A stretch of 64,000 nt of DNA from assembly GCA_016718315.1 (NCBI GenBank), contig JADKDV010000005.1, positions 803,305 to 867,304 on the forward strand, written 5' to 3'. How positions within the stretch are numbered: the stretch's first letter is position 1; each line of letters begins with the position of its first letter. The notes below the pieces were generated by a model. It was given only the letters and a program-made list of their open reading frames with translations. It made no database searches and was not told the DNA's origin. This document shows, piece by piece, positions 1 through 9,783 of the stretch. Both the position numbers and the translations under genes were made by a program. Source of the stretch: Candidatus Obscuribacter sp. Its GTDB lineage: Bacteria > Cyanobacteriota > Vampirovibrionia > Obscuribacterales > Obscuribacteraceae.

Positions 1-20
1 AGCACGCATCTAGTACATCC

Positions 21-25
21 AGGAG
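21..25 (+). promoter_or_regulatory. Shine-Dalgarno AGGAG deciding the first gene's start
   Basis: AGGAG directly abuts an ATG at 26 and lies six bases before a second in-frame ATG at 32. Zero spacing is not usable, so the ATG at 32 is the likely start. Confidence 0.7.
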
Positions 26-31
26 ATGGCA

Positions 32-739
32 ATGACTACGTTAAATGACAAACTAAAACAAGTGCTCGCAGCTCCAAGCGAAAGCGAGTGCGCTAAGTCT
101 TTTGAAAAATTCTGCCAAGAAAACTTCAATGATTTGCCACTCCCTGGCGAAAATTCGATGTTTGACCGGGCTATGTGGACTGCTTCACAGTTTTTGGCTC
201 TGAGCAAAAGTGATGAGGAAGTAGTTAAACGTGTCACTACTCGCCTGGAGAGTCAACTTGCTACTCAGGGATCACTGGCCACTGCCGTCAGTAAGGTCAA
301 AGAACAAGCTGTATTCCATCTTAAGGATTTGCTTGGTCAAGCCAGAGATACCGCAATTGCCAGCTGGCAGGACATGCTCGGTGCCTGCGCCTGGCAGCAA
401 ATGGTACCTGCTGGTGCTACACGCGGTGTGGGCAGTCAGCTTGTCTCACTTGGTACCTTCGAAAAAGTAGAAGGTGATGTCAAAATCCAGGTCAATCTAG
501 GCTGGCTCGTCGATCAAAATAATCTCCGTTTACTTTTGCAAGCAAAAGATGCCAACGAAGAAGCCATGCCCGATGTAGAAGTGCGAGTGACTGAGTGCGA
601 GCGCGGTGTAATTTATTCTTCCCGTACAAATGAAGACGGTGCTGTGGTAGCTCCCGCTGTAAAAATCGAGCCCGGTCAGTATCAGATTCAGATTTTTTGG
701 ACCGACAAAGTAGTCGAAACTCCATTCTTTAGAGTCTAA
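32..739 (+). CDS. Hypothetical protein with C-terminal beta-sandwich-like domain
   Basis: A 235-residue soluble protein that I do not recognise as a named family. The first ~110 residues look helical and charged with no signal peptide. Residues from about 140 onward are beta-rich, and the segment near residues 180-230 (a VEVRVTECERG stretch, then NEDGAVVAPAV and EPGQYQIQIFW) resembles the carboxypeptidase-regulatory-like/transthyretin fold, a small binding or structural module. Start chosen at 32 because the AGGAG box is correctly spaced only for that ATG. It is followed by a strong intrinsic terminator, so it ends its transcript; any operon partners lie before the window. No function can be assigned from sequence alone. 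Confidence 0.75.
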   Translation: MTTLNDKLKQVLAAPSESECAKSFEKFCQENFNDLPLPGENSMFDRAMWTASQFLALSKSDEEVVKRVTTRLESQLATQGSLATAVSKVKEQAVFHLKDLLGQARDTAIASWQDMLGACAWQQMVPAGATRGVGSQLVSLGTFEKVEGDVKIQVNLGWLVDQNNLRLLLQAKDANEEAMPDVEVRVTECERGVIYSSRTNEDGAVVAPAVKIEPGQYQIQIFWTDKVVETPFFRV

Positions 740-820
740 CTGCCGAAAAGATCGCATCTCCGTGTATTTGTCTGAGTATTCTTGTCAGCTCAGGCAGTTC
801 AAAAATCTAGATGTTATAAA

Positions 821-854
821 AAAGAAAGAGCCGATTTTAGTCGGCTCTTTCTTT
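821..854 (+). terminator. Intrinsic terminator after the first gene
   Basis: A perfect 14-bp stem (AAAGAAAGAGCCGA, 821-834, against 841-854) with a six-base loop TTTTAG. The T-rich 3' arm serves as the U-tract, and the A-rich 5' arm makes it potentially bidirectional. Confidence 0.85.
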
Positions 855-1039
855 TGACAATTTATGAATTTTTTACAGTAAATATCGCATGCTCTCATAC
901 ATCTATCGGTATTTCTCATCTCACTCGCCTAATCACTTACTAGCAAAAATTGATATCCATAGCTGCGTGCTTTACTTATGGCACCGATTTGCGGCTGTTT
1001 TGGGCATCTATCTTTTTGTCACCCAAAAGGGGATTTTCT

Positions 1040-1567
1040 ATGCTGCCACCACCAGTAGTATCTGTGCCCTATGCGCCGCCTGTTGCTTTGCCGCTTGCTG
1101 GCGCAAGTCAGGTCTATAAACGTTATGATCCCAATGCTACATTGCAAAACATCGCTCCCTGCGCCTTGACCCGCTCTGACTATGATCGCCTCAGGCAGAT
1201 GGTAGACAAACAAGTCTTAAGTCAGATGCCAGTGACAGATACGCGTATGGTAACAGTAGACCTGCCGACCTGTTTGACTGACACATACTTGCCATTGCCA
1301 GAGACAATAGCTCCATCAAGGGCCTCGCGTCCCTGGATGCACGCCTCTCCCGCCATAGTGCAAAGTAGAGGGCAAGCAATGCCGCAGTTGCGCCACAGGC
1401 TGTCTAGCAGTGTCAGCGTAAACCCAGTGTATTGTCTTGATGTTTTGATGGAGGTTGTGCCTACAGCACTTTTTTGCAGTGCACTCTGGCTTTATCTCTT
1501 TTATGTCCTGGGTGTCAAAATTCCGCTATTGACTGCTATTTACCGTACTTTGCATGTGGTCAGTTAG
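1040..1567 (+). CDS. Hypothetical proline-rich protein with C-terminal membrane segment
   Basis: A 175-residue protein of unknown family. The start at 1040 is favoured because AAGGGGA (about 1027-1033) precedes it with good spacing; an in-frame ATG at 950 has no such site. The N-terminus is proline-rich (MLPPPVVSVPYAPPVALPLAG), the middle is polar, and the last ~35 residues contain one hydrophobic helix (ALFCSALWLYLFYVLGV), suggesting a tail-anchored protein. It stands alone between two intrinsic terminators, so it is probably monocistronic. No catalytic motif is seen. Its reality as a gene rests on length, ribosome binding site and flanking terminators, not homology. Confidence 0.55.
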   Translation: MLPPPVVSVPYAPPVALPLAGASQVYKRYDPNATLQNIAPCALTRSDYDRLRQMVDKQVLSQMPVTDTRMVTVDLPTCLTDTYLPLPETIAPSRASRPWMHASPAIVQSRGQAMPQLRHRLSSSVSVNPVYCLDVLMEVVPTALFCSALWLYLFYVLGVKIPLLTAIYRTLHVVS

Positions 1568-1619
1568 AGATCTTAATTTATAAGTCTTTTGACTGTATTC
1601 TATCGTTCCGTACCTCTGG

Positions 1620-1650
1620 AGGTCTCTGGTTAGCCAGGGACCTTTTCTTT
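1620..1650 (+). terminator. Intrinsic terminator
   Basis: Stem AGGTCTCTGG (1620-1629) pairs with CCAGGGACCT (1634-1643) with one G-T wobble and a four-base loop, followed by TTTCTTT. Confidence 0.7.
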
Positions 1651-1707
1651 ACTGGTAAACTATTGCTTGATACCTTTAGTGGTGGCAAAGAACATTAACA
1701 ACTGGGC

Positions 1708-1735
1708 TTGTTAGGTTTAAAAATGGCGCTATTAT
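1708..1735 (+). promoter_or_regulatory. Candidate sigma-70-type promoter for the histidine kinase
   Basis: TTGTTA (1708-1713) and TATTAT (1730-1735) are separated by 16 bases, about 70 bases before the kinase start and after the preceding terminator. The match is 4/6 and 5/6 to consensus, so it is only plausible. Confidence 0.35.
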
Positions 1736-1804
1736 GGCAAAATAGCAGCAAGTACGATAAAGGTGACAGGTATCCCGGTTTTTCCCGTGGCTTGAGTACC
1801 ACCG

Positions 1805-3961
1805 ATGCAGTGCCCTGACGACGTTGATTTTAAAACTTTATTTGAGTCCTGCCCCCAGCTTTTTCTGGTGCTTTCTCCAGATTTAAATATTGTTGCAGCC
1901 AGTGACGCTTATCTAGCTGCTACGATGACTGACCGCACAGGCATCCTCGGTCGCAATATTTTTGATGTCTTTCCCAGTAATCCAGCCGATCCCACCGGTG
2001 ATGGTACGACCAATCTAGCCGCTTCATTGCAAAGTGTTTTGCAAAATAAGGCAAGCAACTCTATGGCTGTACAAAAGTACGACATACCTCGCAGCCAGAC
2101 TAGTGGTGGTGGCTTTGAGGAGAGATACTGGAGCCCAGTTAACTCTCCAGTTTTTGATAAAGATGGCAACGTCAAATATATTTTGCACCGGGCCGAGGAC
2201 GTTACTGAGTTTATTTACCAGCAAAAACAACGTCTTTTGCAAAGTGAGTTGACTGAGGAGCTGAGTGAGCGCGCTCAAAATATGGAGCGCGAAATTTATA
2301 TACGCGCTCAAGAGATTCAAGAGCGTAATAAACTAGTCGAATCATTGAATGAAGACCTGCGCAAATCTCATGCCGAGGCTCTGGCTGCCTCCAAAATAAA
2401 GTCGGAATTTTTAGCTAATATGAGTCATGAAATTCGCACTCCAATGAATGCCATTTTGGGTATGAGCGAAATCATTTTAAATAGTGAGCTAGATCCGCGC
2501 ATCCGCGAATATGTAGCTGTGATCAAGGAAGCCGGTAGCGCACTGCTCGAGCTCGTTAGCGATATTCTTGATTTTTCGAAGGTGGAGTCTGGCAAGCTCA
2601 CTTTGGAAGAAATTGATTACTCACCAGTACTTATGATCGAGAGTATCAGCGCCTTAATGCAACCTCAGGCAGCCAAAAAAGGTCTTAGTTTGGGTACTAA
2701 AATTGAGCAGTCGCTGCCCGGGGTGTTACGTGGAGATCCGGTGCGCCTCAGACAGGTGCTATTAAATTTAGTCGGTAATGCAATTAAGTTTTCGCCTCAT
2801 GGTGACGTTTTAGTGACAGTAAATGTCGTGAGTCAAGTTGATAACAAAGTAAGAGTTAGATTTGCTGTCAAAGATCAGGGCATTGGTATGTCCAGTCTGG
2901 AAATCGAAAAACTCTATCAACCTTTTGTCCAGGGGGATGGCACTATTACTCGTAAGTTTGGTGGTACAGGTCTGGGGCTGAGTATCTCCAAGCGTATCAT
3001 CGACTTGATGGGCGGTGCTATTGGTGTTGAAAGCGAGCTTGGTAGTGGCTCGTCATTTTGGTTTGAAGTGGAGCAGACAGTAGGACAACTGGCTCATCTG
3101 TCTCTCATGCCGGGAGCCGGAGAGAGACAGACTCAGTCTAGAGTCGAAGTTAAGGCAGATCTCTCATTATTGTCTGCGCCTGACCAGGTACGTCCCAAAC
3201 GTCCTGAGCTAATCCTGGTGGTGGATGACCATCCGGTTAATCAGCAAGTGGCTGTGCTCTTGTTGCTCAATTTGGGCTTTGAATCTCATGTTGCCGCAAA
3301 CGGTCTGGAGGCACTTAAATGTCTGGAGAGTACAACCTACTCTCTGGTGTTTATGGATGTGCAGATGCCTGTTTTGAACGGCTTTGAAGCAACGCGTATG
3401 ATACGCAAGTCAGAGCTAGATAGCGGCAAGCATGTGCCTGTCATAGGGATGACTGCTTATGCTCTTGAGGGCAGCAAGGAGGCCTGTATCGCTTCTGGCA
3501 TGGATAGTTATTTGAGTAAGCCGATTGACCCTGTTTTACTCGGCAGCTTGCTCAATCAATATTTGCCTGGCATGGTTGAGGCCACTACTGCGGTTGCACC
3601 CATTAGCAACGCCGTTTGCCTCGATCCGGTCAATTTTGATTCATTGCGCAAGCGTTATGGCGAGGAAAATGTAAAAATCTTCCTTGACTTGTTTTTGCAA
3701 GACACACCGGTGCGTCTCGCCCTGTTGCAAAAGGCCTTTAAAGAGAGCGAACTGGAAATCATGCTTGATACTGTGCATTGCCTCAAAGGTAGCTCTGCCA
3801 GTGTCTTTGCTCCGGGTCTGCGCCGAATCTGTGAATCCATTGAGGCCGATTTAAGAGACAATGGTATTAGTAGCAATGTTGAATGTTTCCTCGCAGAAAT
3901 CTTTGCAGAATTTGAAAAGATCCAGACATATGTGATGTCCCAGCGTTCTCTTGCCGGCTGA
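1805..3961 (+). CDS. Hybrid sensor histidine kinase (PAS-HisKA-HATPase-REC-HPt)
   Basis: A 718-residue BarA/ArcB-style phosphorelay kinase. An N-terminal PAS-like sensor (about residues 10-135) is followed by a long coiled coil (140-195), then the HisKA dimerisation helix with phospho-acceptor His208 in NMSHEIRTPMNAI. The HATPase domain (about 310-430) has its N-box (NLVGNAIKF) and glycine boxes (GQGIGM-like, FGGTGLGLSI). The receiver domain (about 473-590) has the acidic VVDDHP pair and phospho-acceptor Asp518 in MDVQMP. A C-terminal HPt domain carries His658 in DTVHCLKGSS. There is no transmembrane segment, so it senses inside the cell. No response regulator lies beside it; the next two genes are PAS-only proteins, which may feed the same pathway (inference). 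The ribosome binding site before 1805 is weak, so the exact start is uncertain. Confidence 0.93.
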   Translation: MQCPDDVDFKTLFESCPQLFLVLSPDLNIVAASDAYLAATMTDRTGILGRNIFDVFPSNPADPTGDGTTNLAASLQSVLQNKASNSMAVQKYDIPRSQTSGGGFEERYWSPVNSPVFDKDGNVKYILHRAEDVTEFIYQQKQRLLQSELTEELSERAQNMEREIYIRAQEIQERNKLVESLNEDLRKSHAEALAASKIKSEFLANMSHEIRTPMNAILGMSEIILNSELDPRIREYVAVIKEAGSALLELVSDILDFSKVESGKLTLEEIDYSPVLMIESISALMQPQAAKKGLSLGTKIEQSLPGVLRGDPVRLRQVLLNLVGNAIKFSPHGDVLVTVNVVSQVDNKVRVRFAVKDQGIGMSSLEIEKLYQPFVQGDGTITRKFGGTGLGLSISKRIIDLMGGAIGVESELGSGSSFWFEVEQTVGQLAHLSLMPGAGERQTQSRVEVKADLSLLSAPDQVRPKRPELILVVDDHPVNQQVAVLLLLNLGFESHVAANGLEALKCLESTTYSLVFMDVQMPVLNGFEATRMIRKSELDSGKHVPVIGMTAYALEGSKEACIASGMDSYLSKPIDPVLLGSLLNQYLPGMVEATTAVAPISNAVCLDPVNFDSLRKRYGEENVKIFLDLFLQDTPVRLALLQKAFKESELEIMLDTVHCLKGSSASVFAPGLRRICESIEADLRDNGISSNVECFLAEIFAEFEKIQTYVMSQRSLAG

Positions 3962-4185
3962 TTCATAAGCTCGGGTGCCTGCTTTTGTAAACTTCCACGT
4001 TTGGCTTACCGCTATTCCCATTTCCAATTTGGTGGGGCTTCTAGCACCCTCTGCGGGAAACCGGCATTTTTAATTGGCGGCGGTTGCTAAGAGCTCGCTG
4101 TTTTTGTGTTATTCTCCTTGCAGGTGGTGGCGATTCCCCTATAAACATTCGAGCGTTGCAAAAACGCCCGAGTTTGATTGGCAAA

Positions 4186-5601
4186 ATGCAAGACAAAACA
4201 GATCCGGATAGGGATACTCTCAGCTCCTCAGAGCAGAGGGAGTGCTACGAACAACTGAAAAACAAACTGGCAGCCCTTAAAGATAGGGAGCGTCAGCTTT
4301 TGATGCAGCGTAGTATTGCCAAAAGCCAGTACCGCGACGCTCATCCTGTGGCTCCTGCCACAGTTAAAGACAAGTCTTCTGGCGATGAGCGCAGGCTGCT
4401 ATTGATGAAAGACGGCATTTCGCAAAGCGAATACGTCATGGAATCAGCCGACTTGCCAGTTTGCAGGGTGCGAGGCGGCGAGCAAATTGTCTCCGCTAAT
4501 CAGACTTTTTTGGATTATCTGGGCTACAGTCGCGAAGAACTCTTGAATGGACAACTGACCCTGTCCCGGGTTTCCACTGCTGATGCGCTCCATAAAGAAC
4601 TCGAACAAATTAAGCAGTTTGAAAAACACTGTGTTACTCAAGCCTTTGAAAGCGAACGACTGACAAAGGAAGGTTGGCGCAAACCTGTTGCTGCCACTTT
4701 GCGCCTGACTTGTGAGGAGCCTCTCGAGTACCTGGCTTTTTGGCTGGATCTGTCTGATTTGCGTTATCTTGAAGAAAGCCTCAAAGAGCGCAATGCCATA
4801 TTTTCGGCCATCGTTGAAGAGATGCCACACATCGTCTATGTCGCTAACGCCGACGGTTTGATGCGGCACTTTAACCAGCGCTTTTATGAGTTAACTGGTG
4901 TGAGCGCACTTAAAGATGACGGTGCTGCTCTCAAGGCGGCCTTGCATCCAGCGGACTTACCGGCATATGAGCGAGCTTTTGCGCGTACAGTAAAAGAGCA
5001 GGCGCCTTTTATGGGCGATTATCGTTTGCGGGCTCAGGATGGAGATTATTACTGGCATACATTTAGACTGGTGCCACTCAAGGCGGTCAATGGACTGCTT
5101 GCTTTGACTGTGACCAATGGGCTTGACCCGACTGTCTGGCAGCAATTTACAAAGGATGATAGCGTTCTCTGGATTGGCACAGCGACAGATATCGACCGCC
5201 GTAAGCGCATCATGGATGAAGTTTTGGCAAGCGCTCAGGCTTTTCAGTCATTAGCTAATCAAATTCCGCAAATTGTCTGGACAGCCGCTCCTGACGGTAA
5301 AATTGATTTTTTCAACGAGCGCTGGTACGAATTTAGTGGACACAGTCGTGAGCAGCGGGTGGGTCTTGATTTTGCTTTGTTTATTCATCCCGATGATCGT
5401 CGCGCCTATCTCAATAGTTGGAAAACTAGCGTGCGCACTGGAGACGCCTTTGAGGTTGACTTTAGATTGCGAGAGTTTGTAAAACGCAGCTCGCGTTTTA
5501 AGGATGACCATGAGTACGTCAGATTTTTAGCCAGGGCTGTGGCTTTGCGTAATTATCGTGGCGAAATTGCTCAATGGATTGGTACCTGGACTTCGATATA
5601 A
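4186..5601 (+). CDS. PAS-only multidomain sensor protein (three PAS/PAC)
   Basis: A 471-residue cytoplasmic protein made of a charged coiled-coil N-terminus and three PAS domains (roughly residues 95-205, 205-335 and 348-471). PAS repeats 2 and 3 carry the PAS_3-type landmarks IPQIVW, FNERWYEFSG and FIHPDDR. The chain stops exactly at the end of the last PAC segment (WIGTWTSI), with no kinase, GGDEF or other output domain. The ATG at 4186 is taken as start; the frame is open back to a TTG at 4084, and neither has a convincing ribosome site. It is followed 10 bases later by a paralogue of the same architecture. It may dimerise with or present ligands to another kinase, perhaps the hybrid kinase just upstream. 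Confidence 0.8.
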   Translation: MQDKTDPDRDTLSSSEQRECYEQLKNKLAALKDRERQLLMQRSIAKSQYRDAHPVAPATVKDKSSGDERRLLLMKDGISQSEYVMESADLPVCRVRGGEQIVSANQTFLDYLGYSREELLNGQLTLSRVSTADALHKELEQIKQFEKHCVTQAFESERLTKEGWRKPVAATLRLTCEEPLEYLAFWLDLSDLRYLEESLKERNAIFSAIVEEMPHIVYVANADGLMRHFNQRFYELTGVSALKDDGAALKAALHPADLPAYERAFARTVKEQAPFMGDYRLRAQDGDYYWHTFRLVPLKAVNGLLALTVTNGLDPTVWQQFTKDDSVLWIGTATDIDRRKRIMDEVLASAQAFQSLANQIPQIVWTAAPDGKIDFFNERWYEFSGHSREQRVGLDFALFIHPDDRRAYLNSWKTSVRTGDAFEVDFRLREFVKRSSRFKDDHEYVRFLARAVALRNYRGEIAQWIGTWTSI

Positions 5602-5611
5602 AAACAAAACT

Positions 5612-6891
5612 ATGGATTACGACAGTCTCAACTTACCGCTAGATCAAAAAATTGGCTTACTGCAAAGTGAGATCAAGGCGGTAGAAAAGCGCCTGGAAAT
5701 ACTGGAACAGGTTATTGTCGATCCCCTTTGTCAGGCTCTGCCTCTCTCTGCTGCTTGTGAGCCTACTCCGGTGATGGTGCACGACGGACAGTTTGGTTTA
5801 CTGGAGGCCAATCCGGCCTTTGTCGAATTATGCGGTTTTAGTCCTGAAGCTTTTGTGTTGGGTGCATCCATACTCGATTACTTTGATCAGGAGTCGCAAG
5901 CTCAGTTTTTGCAATCAATGGATGATACCAGATCTGGTGGTATTGCCGTGCCTTTTGAAACAGCTCTCAAGTGTGCCGATGGCAGCCAGAAGAGTGTTAT
6001 GGCCGGCTTGACCAAGGTCGGTCCGGGTGATAAAGACTGGCTCACCTATGTTTTTGATATCAGTACCAGAGTGACATTATCCAATAAGCTTGCTCTCAAA
6101 GAGAGTAATTTGCGTGCGCTCACTTCTATCATTCCGCAACTGCTCTGGGTTTGTGATGCGGAAGGGCATCTGATCTATGGCAACGAGAATTTTTATAACT
6201 TTACTGGTATCGATAAAAATATTGATGAAGCTATACCGTGGACTTCATTTTGCATGCTGCCGACAAAGTCAGTTTTAGTGGCTCGGGTTTTTCGGTGGGC
6301 GAAATTTATGCTGATTTTCAGAGTGAAGTGCGTATCCATGCAAAAAATGGTGAATATCGCTGGCACTTACTCAAAGTCGTGCCCTTTTTTAACGCTGACC
6401 ATGCCACTCTTAACTGGCTCACAATTGCTACCGATATTGACGATCAGCGCAAAGTGACTGACGCTCTTATGGCTTCCGAGGAACAATTGCGAGTGATAGC
6501 CGACGCGCTGCCGCAGATTGTTTGGACTGCTGATTACCAAGGCAACATTGACTTTTGGAATCATCGCTGGTTTGAGTACACTGGTCTAACCGCCCAGCAG
6601 AGTCTGCACGGCGGCTGGCGCTTGCTTATCCACGCTGACGATCTGTCGGCCTATGACCGCGCCTGGCGAGATGCTGTGGTCCATGGCAGCTTTATGGAAG
6701 TAGAATTTAGATTAAAGCGTGTGCTGGGACTGGGTGGGCGTCGGCGTATCTCGGCAGCTGGCATATCACAAAATCGCGATTATCTCTGGCATCTCTGTCG
6801 TGCTGTCCCTGTTAAGGATTCAGACGGACAGGTTGTGCGTTGGTTTGGTACCTGGACCGAAATCGAAGAACACAAAGATAATCTCAATTGA
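5612..6891 (+). CDS. PAS-only sensor protein, paralogue of the previous gene, frameshifted
   Basis: After repair this is a ~426-residue protein with a short coiled coil and three PAS domains (about 50-155, 165-285 and 288-426), again ending at a PAC motif (WFGTWTEI) with no output domain. Its last PAS (LPQIVWTADYQG, then HRWFEYTG) is closely similar to the last PAS of the preceding gene, indicating tandem duplication. The frame breaks at about 6235-6250: upstream codons end in ...IDEAIPW, while the expected PAS continuation DFILHAADKV lies in the -1 frame. This fits one lost base. Without repair the first part would be a 281-residue protein with a scrambled tail, ending at 6457. A sequence error is more likely than a programmed shift, because no slippery heptamer is evident. 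Confidence 0.72.
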
Positions 6892-6923
6892 GATTAAGAG
6901 GTTGTATAGAACTGTCATATTTG

Positions 6924-6954
6924 TTCAGACCAGGGCAATTTGAGCTGGTCTGAA
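6924..6954 (+). other. Stem-loop in the leader of the malic enzyme gene
   Basis: Perfect 10-bp arms TTCAGACCAG (6924-6933) and CTGGTCTGAA (6945-6954) with an 11-base loop. No T-tract follows, so it is not a typical intrinsic terminator. It could be a processing or regulatory hairpin between the PAS gene and the malic enzyme. Confidence 0.45.
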
Positions 6955-7007
6955 GTTAAACTGACAAATCAGGGCATGTGCCTGGCAGCTATTGAAGGAA
7001 AGCTTTT

Positions 7008-8334
7008 GTGATTTCAACTAAATCAGAACAGAGACTCTTGCGTATTTTTAGAGTACGGGTGTTGGATAAGCCTGGCTATCTTGGTAAGTTGGCTGGGCGC
7101 CTCGGTGAGCTAGGAGCCAACATCGGCGAAATTACAATTTTTGCTCAAGGTCCTGATTTTCTCATTCGCGAAATCAGTTTGCAGTTTGAAAATCAAGAAC
7201 ATCTTGTCCGTGTTATAGATGGACTGAGTACACTGGAGAGTGTATCTCTTGAGGCTGTGATTGATCCAGTTGAGCAAGCCCATGAAGGTGGCAAAATAGC
7301 CGTCAAGAGTCGCTTCCCGCTTGATAGTATTGCCGAGATGCGCAAGATTTATACGCCAGGCGTGGCCCAGATTTGTAAGTTAATTCAAAAAGATCCGTCT
7401 ATGAGCCGGGTTTATACATGCATCGGTAATTCAGTCGCTGTTGTCACCAATGGTACTGCTATTCTCGGTCTCGGTAATATTGGTCCGGTGGCTGGCATGC
7501 CGGTGATGGAGGGCAAATCGGTCCTCTATGAACAACTGGTAGGTGTCAGCGGTATACCGATACTCATAGACAGTCGTGATGTCGATACAGTGGTAAATAC
7601 CGTCAAAAATATAGCCACTACATTTGGTGCTATACATCTGGAGGATTTTGCCGCACCCGAGTGTTTTGAAATAGAAGAACGTCTGCAAGCGGAACTCAAT
7701 ATACCGGTCTTACACGATGATCAGCATGCTACGGCAGTGGTTGTGCTTGCTGCCTTGATGACTATATCAATGCGCTATGGTCTCGATCTAAACGCCAGTC
7801 GAGTCGGTATCATAGGACTGGGTGCAGCGGGCTCTGGGATTGCTCAGCTGCTGTTGACCTACGGTGTCAAAGAAGTACTAGGAACGGATTTAAGAGAAGA
7901 CGCCAATCGCAGACTCGCAACACTCGGTGGTCGTCCAGTTAAACTGACCGAGATAATGAGCGAATGTGATGTTGTCGTGGCTACTACTGGTGTGCCCGGG
8001 CTGATCAAGCCTGAGATGGTGCGCAAAGATCAGGTCATCCTGGCTCTCTCCAATCCAGATCCCGAAATTTTGCCTGAACTTGCCATGGAATGCGGCGCTC
8101 TGTATGCCGCCGATGGTCGCACAATCAACAATGCCTTGTCTTTTCCTGGGCTCTTTAGAGGTGCCTTACGTGCCCATGCCGAGAAGTTTACCGATGCCAT
8201 GAAGCTTGCTGCTGCTCATGCCATTTGTCGTCAAACCAAGATGGATAACATCGTGCCCGGTATCCTCGACAGAGAAGTGCACCAGCGAGTGGCTGACGCT
8301 GTCGCTGATGCTGCCTTTTATAGGGACTGGTTAG
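7008..8334 (+). CDS. NAD(P)-dependent malic enzyme with N-terminal ACT domain, 3' frameshift
   Basis: Catalyses oxidative decarboxylation of malate to pyruvate. An ACT regulatory domain (about residues 11-85) precedes the malic enzyme core. Visible active-site residues are Tyr115 (KIYTPGVA), Lys170 (MEGKSVLY), Glu212-Asp213 (LEDFAAP) and Asp237-Asp238 (HDDQHATA); the NAD-binding motif GLGAAGSG lies near residue 270. GTG start with GAAGGAAAG upstream. As written, the frame runs on to 8666, 336 bases antisense into the convergent dehydrogenase. Dropping one T from TTTT at 8316-8319 gives the natural-looking end DAAFIGTG and a TAG at 8332-8334, meeting the neighbour's stop. ACT fusion implies allosteric control by a small ligand, perhaps an amino acid (inference). 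Confidence 0.9.
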
Positions 8335-9506
8335 TTAGCCCTTGGGTCAAGTACAAACTTGATGCAGCCTTTGTCTTTGTGGCAAAAACGGTGATAGGCA
8401 TCTGGTGCTTGCTCAAGTGTGATGCGATCGGTGATGACAAAGCGCGGGTCAATGTCACCATTGACTATGTGTTCGAGCAAGGGTCTGAGATAGCGTTGCA
8501 CATGGGTCTGTCCCATCCTAAATGTGAGCCCTTTGGCAAATGCTTTGCCCAGGGGGAAGTTGTCCAGTATGCCGATATAGACTCCAGGTATAGAGACAGT
8601 GCCACCATTTTGACAGCACATTATTGCTTCGCGCAGTGCTTCGGATCTGTCTGTTTCAATTTTTAGAGCTTGTAGTACATTGTCCAGCATGGCGCTAGCT
8701 GTCTCTCCATGAGCCTCCAGTCCAACTGCATCAATGCAAGCATTTGGTCCAAGTCCGGCAGTGTGTTCCCTTAGTGTTTCAAATACATCTACTTGTTTGC
8801 GATTGATTGCTACTGCTCCGCCTTGCTCTGCCATTTGCAAACGCTCGGGCAAATCATCAATGACAAATACTTGTTTTGCTCCCAAAAGCAGTGCACTGCG
8901 GGCAGCAAACTGCCCAACTGGACCTGCTCCCCATACAGCCACTGTGTCTCCCTTTTTGATTTGGCAATTTTCGGCTGCCATATAACCAGTAGGAAAGACG
9001 TCTGACAAAAAGAGCCCATGCTCTTCACTAATTTGCTCGGGCAAAACAAGTGCTCCGGTGTCGACAAAGGGCACACGCACATACTGAGCTTGTCCACCAG
9101 AGAAGCCACCGTAGAGGTGAGAGTAGCCAAACAGACCGGCGGTAGCATAACCAACAGTATCGGCGAGCATTTTGGCGTTAGGATTGCTCCTTAAGCAGAG
9201 AGCAAATTTCTTTTGCTGACAAAAGTAGCATGCGCCGCATGATATCGTGAACGGTATCACGACTCTGTCGCCCACTTTGACGTTTTTGACTGCTGTGCCT
9301 ACTTCTACTATCACTCCGGCAAATTCATGTCCCAGCACATCACCTTTTTGCATTGTCGCTATGTAACCGTTATAGATATGTAGATCAGAGCCACAAATTG
9401 CTGAAGCCGTAACCTCGACAATGGCGTCTGTCTGCTCCAAGATGCCCGGATCCTCGACGGTTTCGACCTTAACGTTGTGCTTACCGTGCCATGTCAACGC
9501 TCTCAT
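8331..9506 (-). CDS. Zinc-dependent alcohol dehydrogenase (MDR family)
   Basis: A 391-residue medium-chain dehydrogenase/reductase. The catalytic zinc site shows Cys38 (AICGSDLH), His60 and Glu61 (GHEFAGV). The four structural-zinc cysteines Cys90, Cys93, Cys96 and Cys104 are present. The Rossmann motif GAGPVGQF lies near residue 195. Length and the extended insert before the C-terminus resemble the glutathione-independent formaldehyde dehydrogenase/threonine-dehydrogenase-like branch, so the substrate could be an aldehyde, alcohol or formaldehyde; it cannot be fixed from sequence. The gene is convergent with the malic enzyme and ends at LDPRAN, with essentially no intergenic space. It is divergent from the Crp/Fnr-type regulator gene, which could control it (inference). 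Confidence 0.9.
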   Translation of the reverse strand: MRALTWHGKHNVKVETVEDPGILEQTDAIVEVTASAICGSDLHIYNGYIATMQKGDVLGHEFAGVIVEVGTAVKNVKVGDRVVIPFTISCGACYFCQQKKFALCLRSNPNAKMLADTVGYATAGLFGYSHLYGGFSGGQAQYVRVPFVDTGALVLPEQISEEHGLFLSDVFPTGYMAAENCQIKKGDTVAVWGAGPVGQFAARSALLLGAKQVFVIDDLPERLQMAEQGGAVAINRKQVDVFETLREHTAGLGPNACIDAVGLEAHGETASAMLDNVLQALKIETDRSEALREAIMCCQNGGTVSIPGVYIGILDNFPLGKAFAKGLTFRMGQTHVQRYLRPLLEHIVNGDIDPRFVITDRITLEQAPDAYHRFCHKDKGCIKFVLDPRAN

Positions 9507-9783
9507 GTCTTACTCCTCACATCTTTAACTATTTGGTGGTGGTGGCATTTTTATTGCAGTTTTTAGTCAGGCGAAATCGCAATGGAAGAGTTCCCCTTAA
9601 CTATCTTGTTAAGCTTTCGCTATAAACTCCTTTTGTTTGCTCGTTCTTGACAATATGCACCAAAAGTGTCTGCAAAAGGACTACACTGAATACATCAACC
9701 AGTTTTTGTTTGAGACTTTATGGAGTTCCCCGTTTTTGAGGGGACCGAATCAACACCTAAAAAAGACAGAAAAGGCGTCAGCT

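Noticed and set aside
6235..6250. Programmed -1 frameshift in the second PAS-only gene
   Set aside because: No slippery heptamer or downstream pseudoknot is evident, and many similar breaks occur elsewhere in the window.
8335..8666. C-terminal extension of the malic enzyme reading frame
   Set aside because: It is the exact antisense of the alcohol dehydrogenase and has no family similarity; a one-base error at 8316-8319 explains it.
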